This document shows positions 59,806-59,837 of a stretch of 59,837 bases of DNA, one piece after another (position 1 is the first letter of the stretch; each line of letters opens with the position of its first letter). Under the pieces are notes generated by a model. The model saw only the letters and a program-made list of their open reading frames with translations, did no database searches and was not told the DNA's origin. Made by a program: the position numbers and the translations under genes. Source of the stretch: an uncultured Verrucomicrobiales bacterium (GTDB taxonomy: Bacteria > Verrucomicrobiota > Verrucomicrobiia > Verrucomicrobiales > Akkermansiaceae); contig CALFSW010000368.1 of the NCBI GenBank assembly GCA_937916505.1, forward strand, positions 1 through 59,837. The letters run 5' to 3'.

Positions 59806-59837
59806 CTTTCGACAAGATCTTTCGACAAGATCTTTCG
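59806..59837. repeat. 13-bp tandem repeat at the window edge
   Basis: CTTTCGACAAGAT occurs twice in tandem (59806-59818, 59819-59831), followed by the first six bases of a third copy, cut by the end of the window. It lies 38 bases after the def stop. Confidence 0.75.

Noticed and set aside
1-59837. Search by eye for tRNA, rRNA, CRISPR arrays, transposases and riboswitches
   Set aside because: No cloverleaf with a TTCRA arm, spaced direct repeats, DDE/IS motifs or known riboswitch cores were seen in the non-coding gaps.

Overview
This window is almost certainly from a member of the Verrucomicrobia (PVC superphylum). It carries family signatures typical of that group: DUF1501, DUF1549/DUF1553, planctomycete-type cytochrome domains, a PVC heme-binding/ThuA protein, DUF1080, a Cys-type sulfatase, an ECF sigma factor paired with a Ser/Thr kinase, CRTAC1-type FG-GAP/ASPIC proteins, and a type II secretion-like pseudopilin cluster. 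It also has a peptidoglycan-related gene (MurJ) and TonB/ExbBD, so this is a diderm with a cell wall. Many starts have no visible Shine-Dalgarno sequence. No rRNA, tRNA, CRISPR array or insertion sequence was seen.

Layout. (1) 1-68: the last codons of a zinc-type alcohol dehydrogenase. (2) 183-12211, all minus strand: secreted carbohydrate-related and redox proteins. These are a PVC heme/ThuA protein, a DUF1080 + double SGNH hydrolase, a tandem CBM9-like protein with its own terminator, and a large FG-GAP/ASPIC/thioredoxin/TPR protein split in two by an in-frame TGA. (3) 12.7-25.8 kb: an accessory, visibly rearranged zone. It holds a DUF6174 protein, a 5'-truncated DsbA-like + DUF1573 gene, an epoxide-hydrolase-like enzyme, a fragment of a WD40 gene, an ECF sigma factor/kinase pair, a Tat-exported protein of unknown function bounded by two copies of the kinase sensor domain, a sulfatase, an esterase, a sugar-isomerase-like protein and a frameshifted ECF sigma pseudogene. 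(4) 25851-33987, minus strand: a tight four-gene operon (DUF1501, Ig/DUF1549/DUF1553, PPC-domain protein, cytochrome-WD40-coiled-coil protein). (5) 34.2-37.2 kb: a TPR-like protein also split by an in-frame TGA, then rnhB, a YraN-type nuclease and an arginase-fold protein that has lost most metal ligands. (6) 37377-45631: a translationally coupled pseudopilin/secretin operon in the order G-H-I-J-K-L-M-(C/P-like)-D, with no ATPase or GspF in the window. (7) 45.7-50.4 kb: xerD, an oppD-like ATPase, mutY, rnhC. (8) 50.4-59.8 kb, plus strand: HU, RlpA, MurJ with a large periplasmic insert, a membrane-anchored unknown, a lone pseudopilin, an ABC-2 exporter, a lipoate ligase/octanoyltransferase, TonB-like protein, ExbB, ExbD and peptide deformylase.

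How it fits together. Regions 2-4 look like an envelope-facing toolkit for complex, possibly sulfated, carbohydrates, with extracytoplasmic c-type cytochromes and an ECF/kinase switch. Regions 6 and 8 provide secretion, envelope assembly and outer-membrane energisation. The most unusual observations are the two in-frame TGA codons that each separate halves of what reads as a single protein, the arginase-fold pseudoenzyme, the MurJ insertion, and several dispersed gene fragments that record recent recombination. All functional assignments come from reading motifs by eye; no database search was run.
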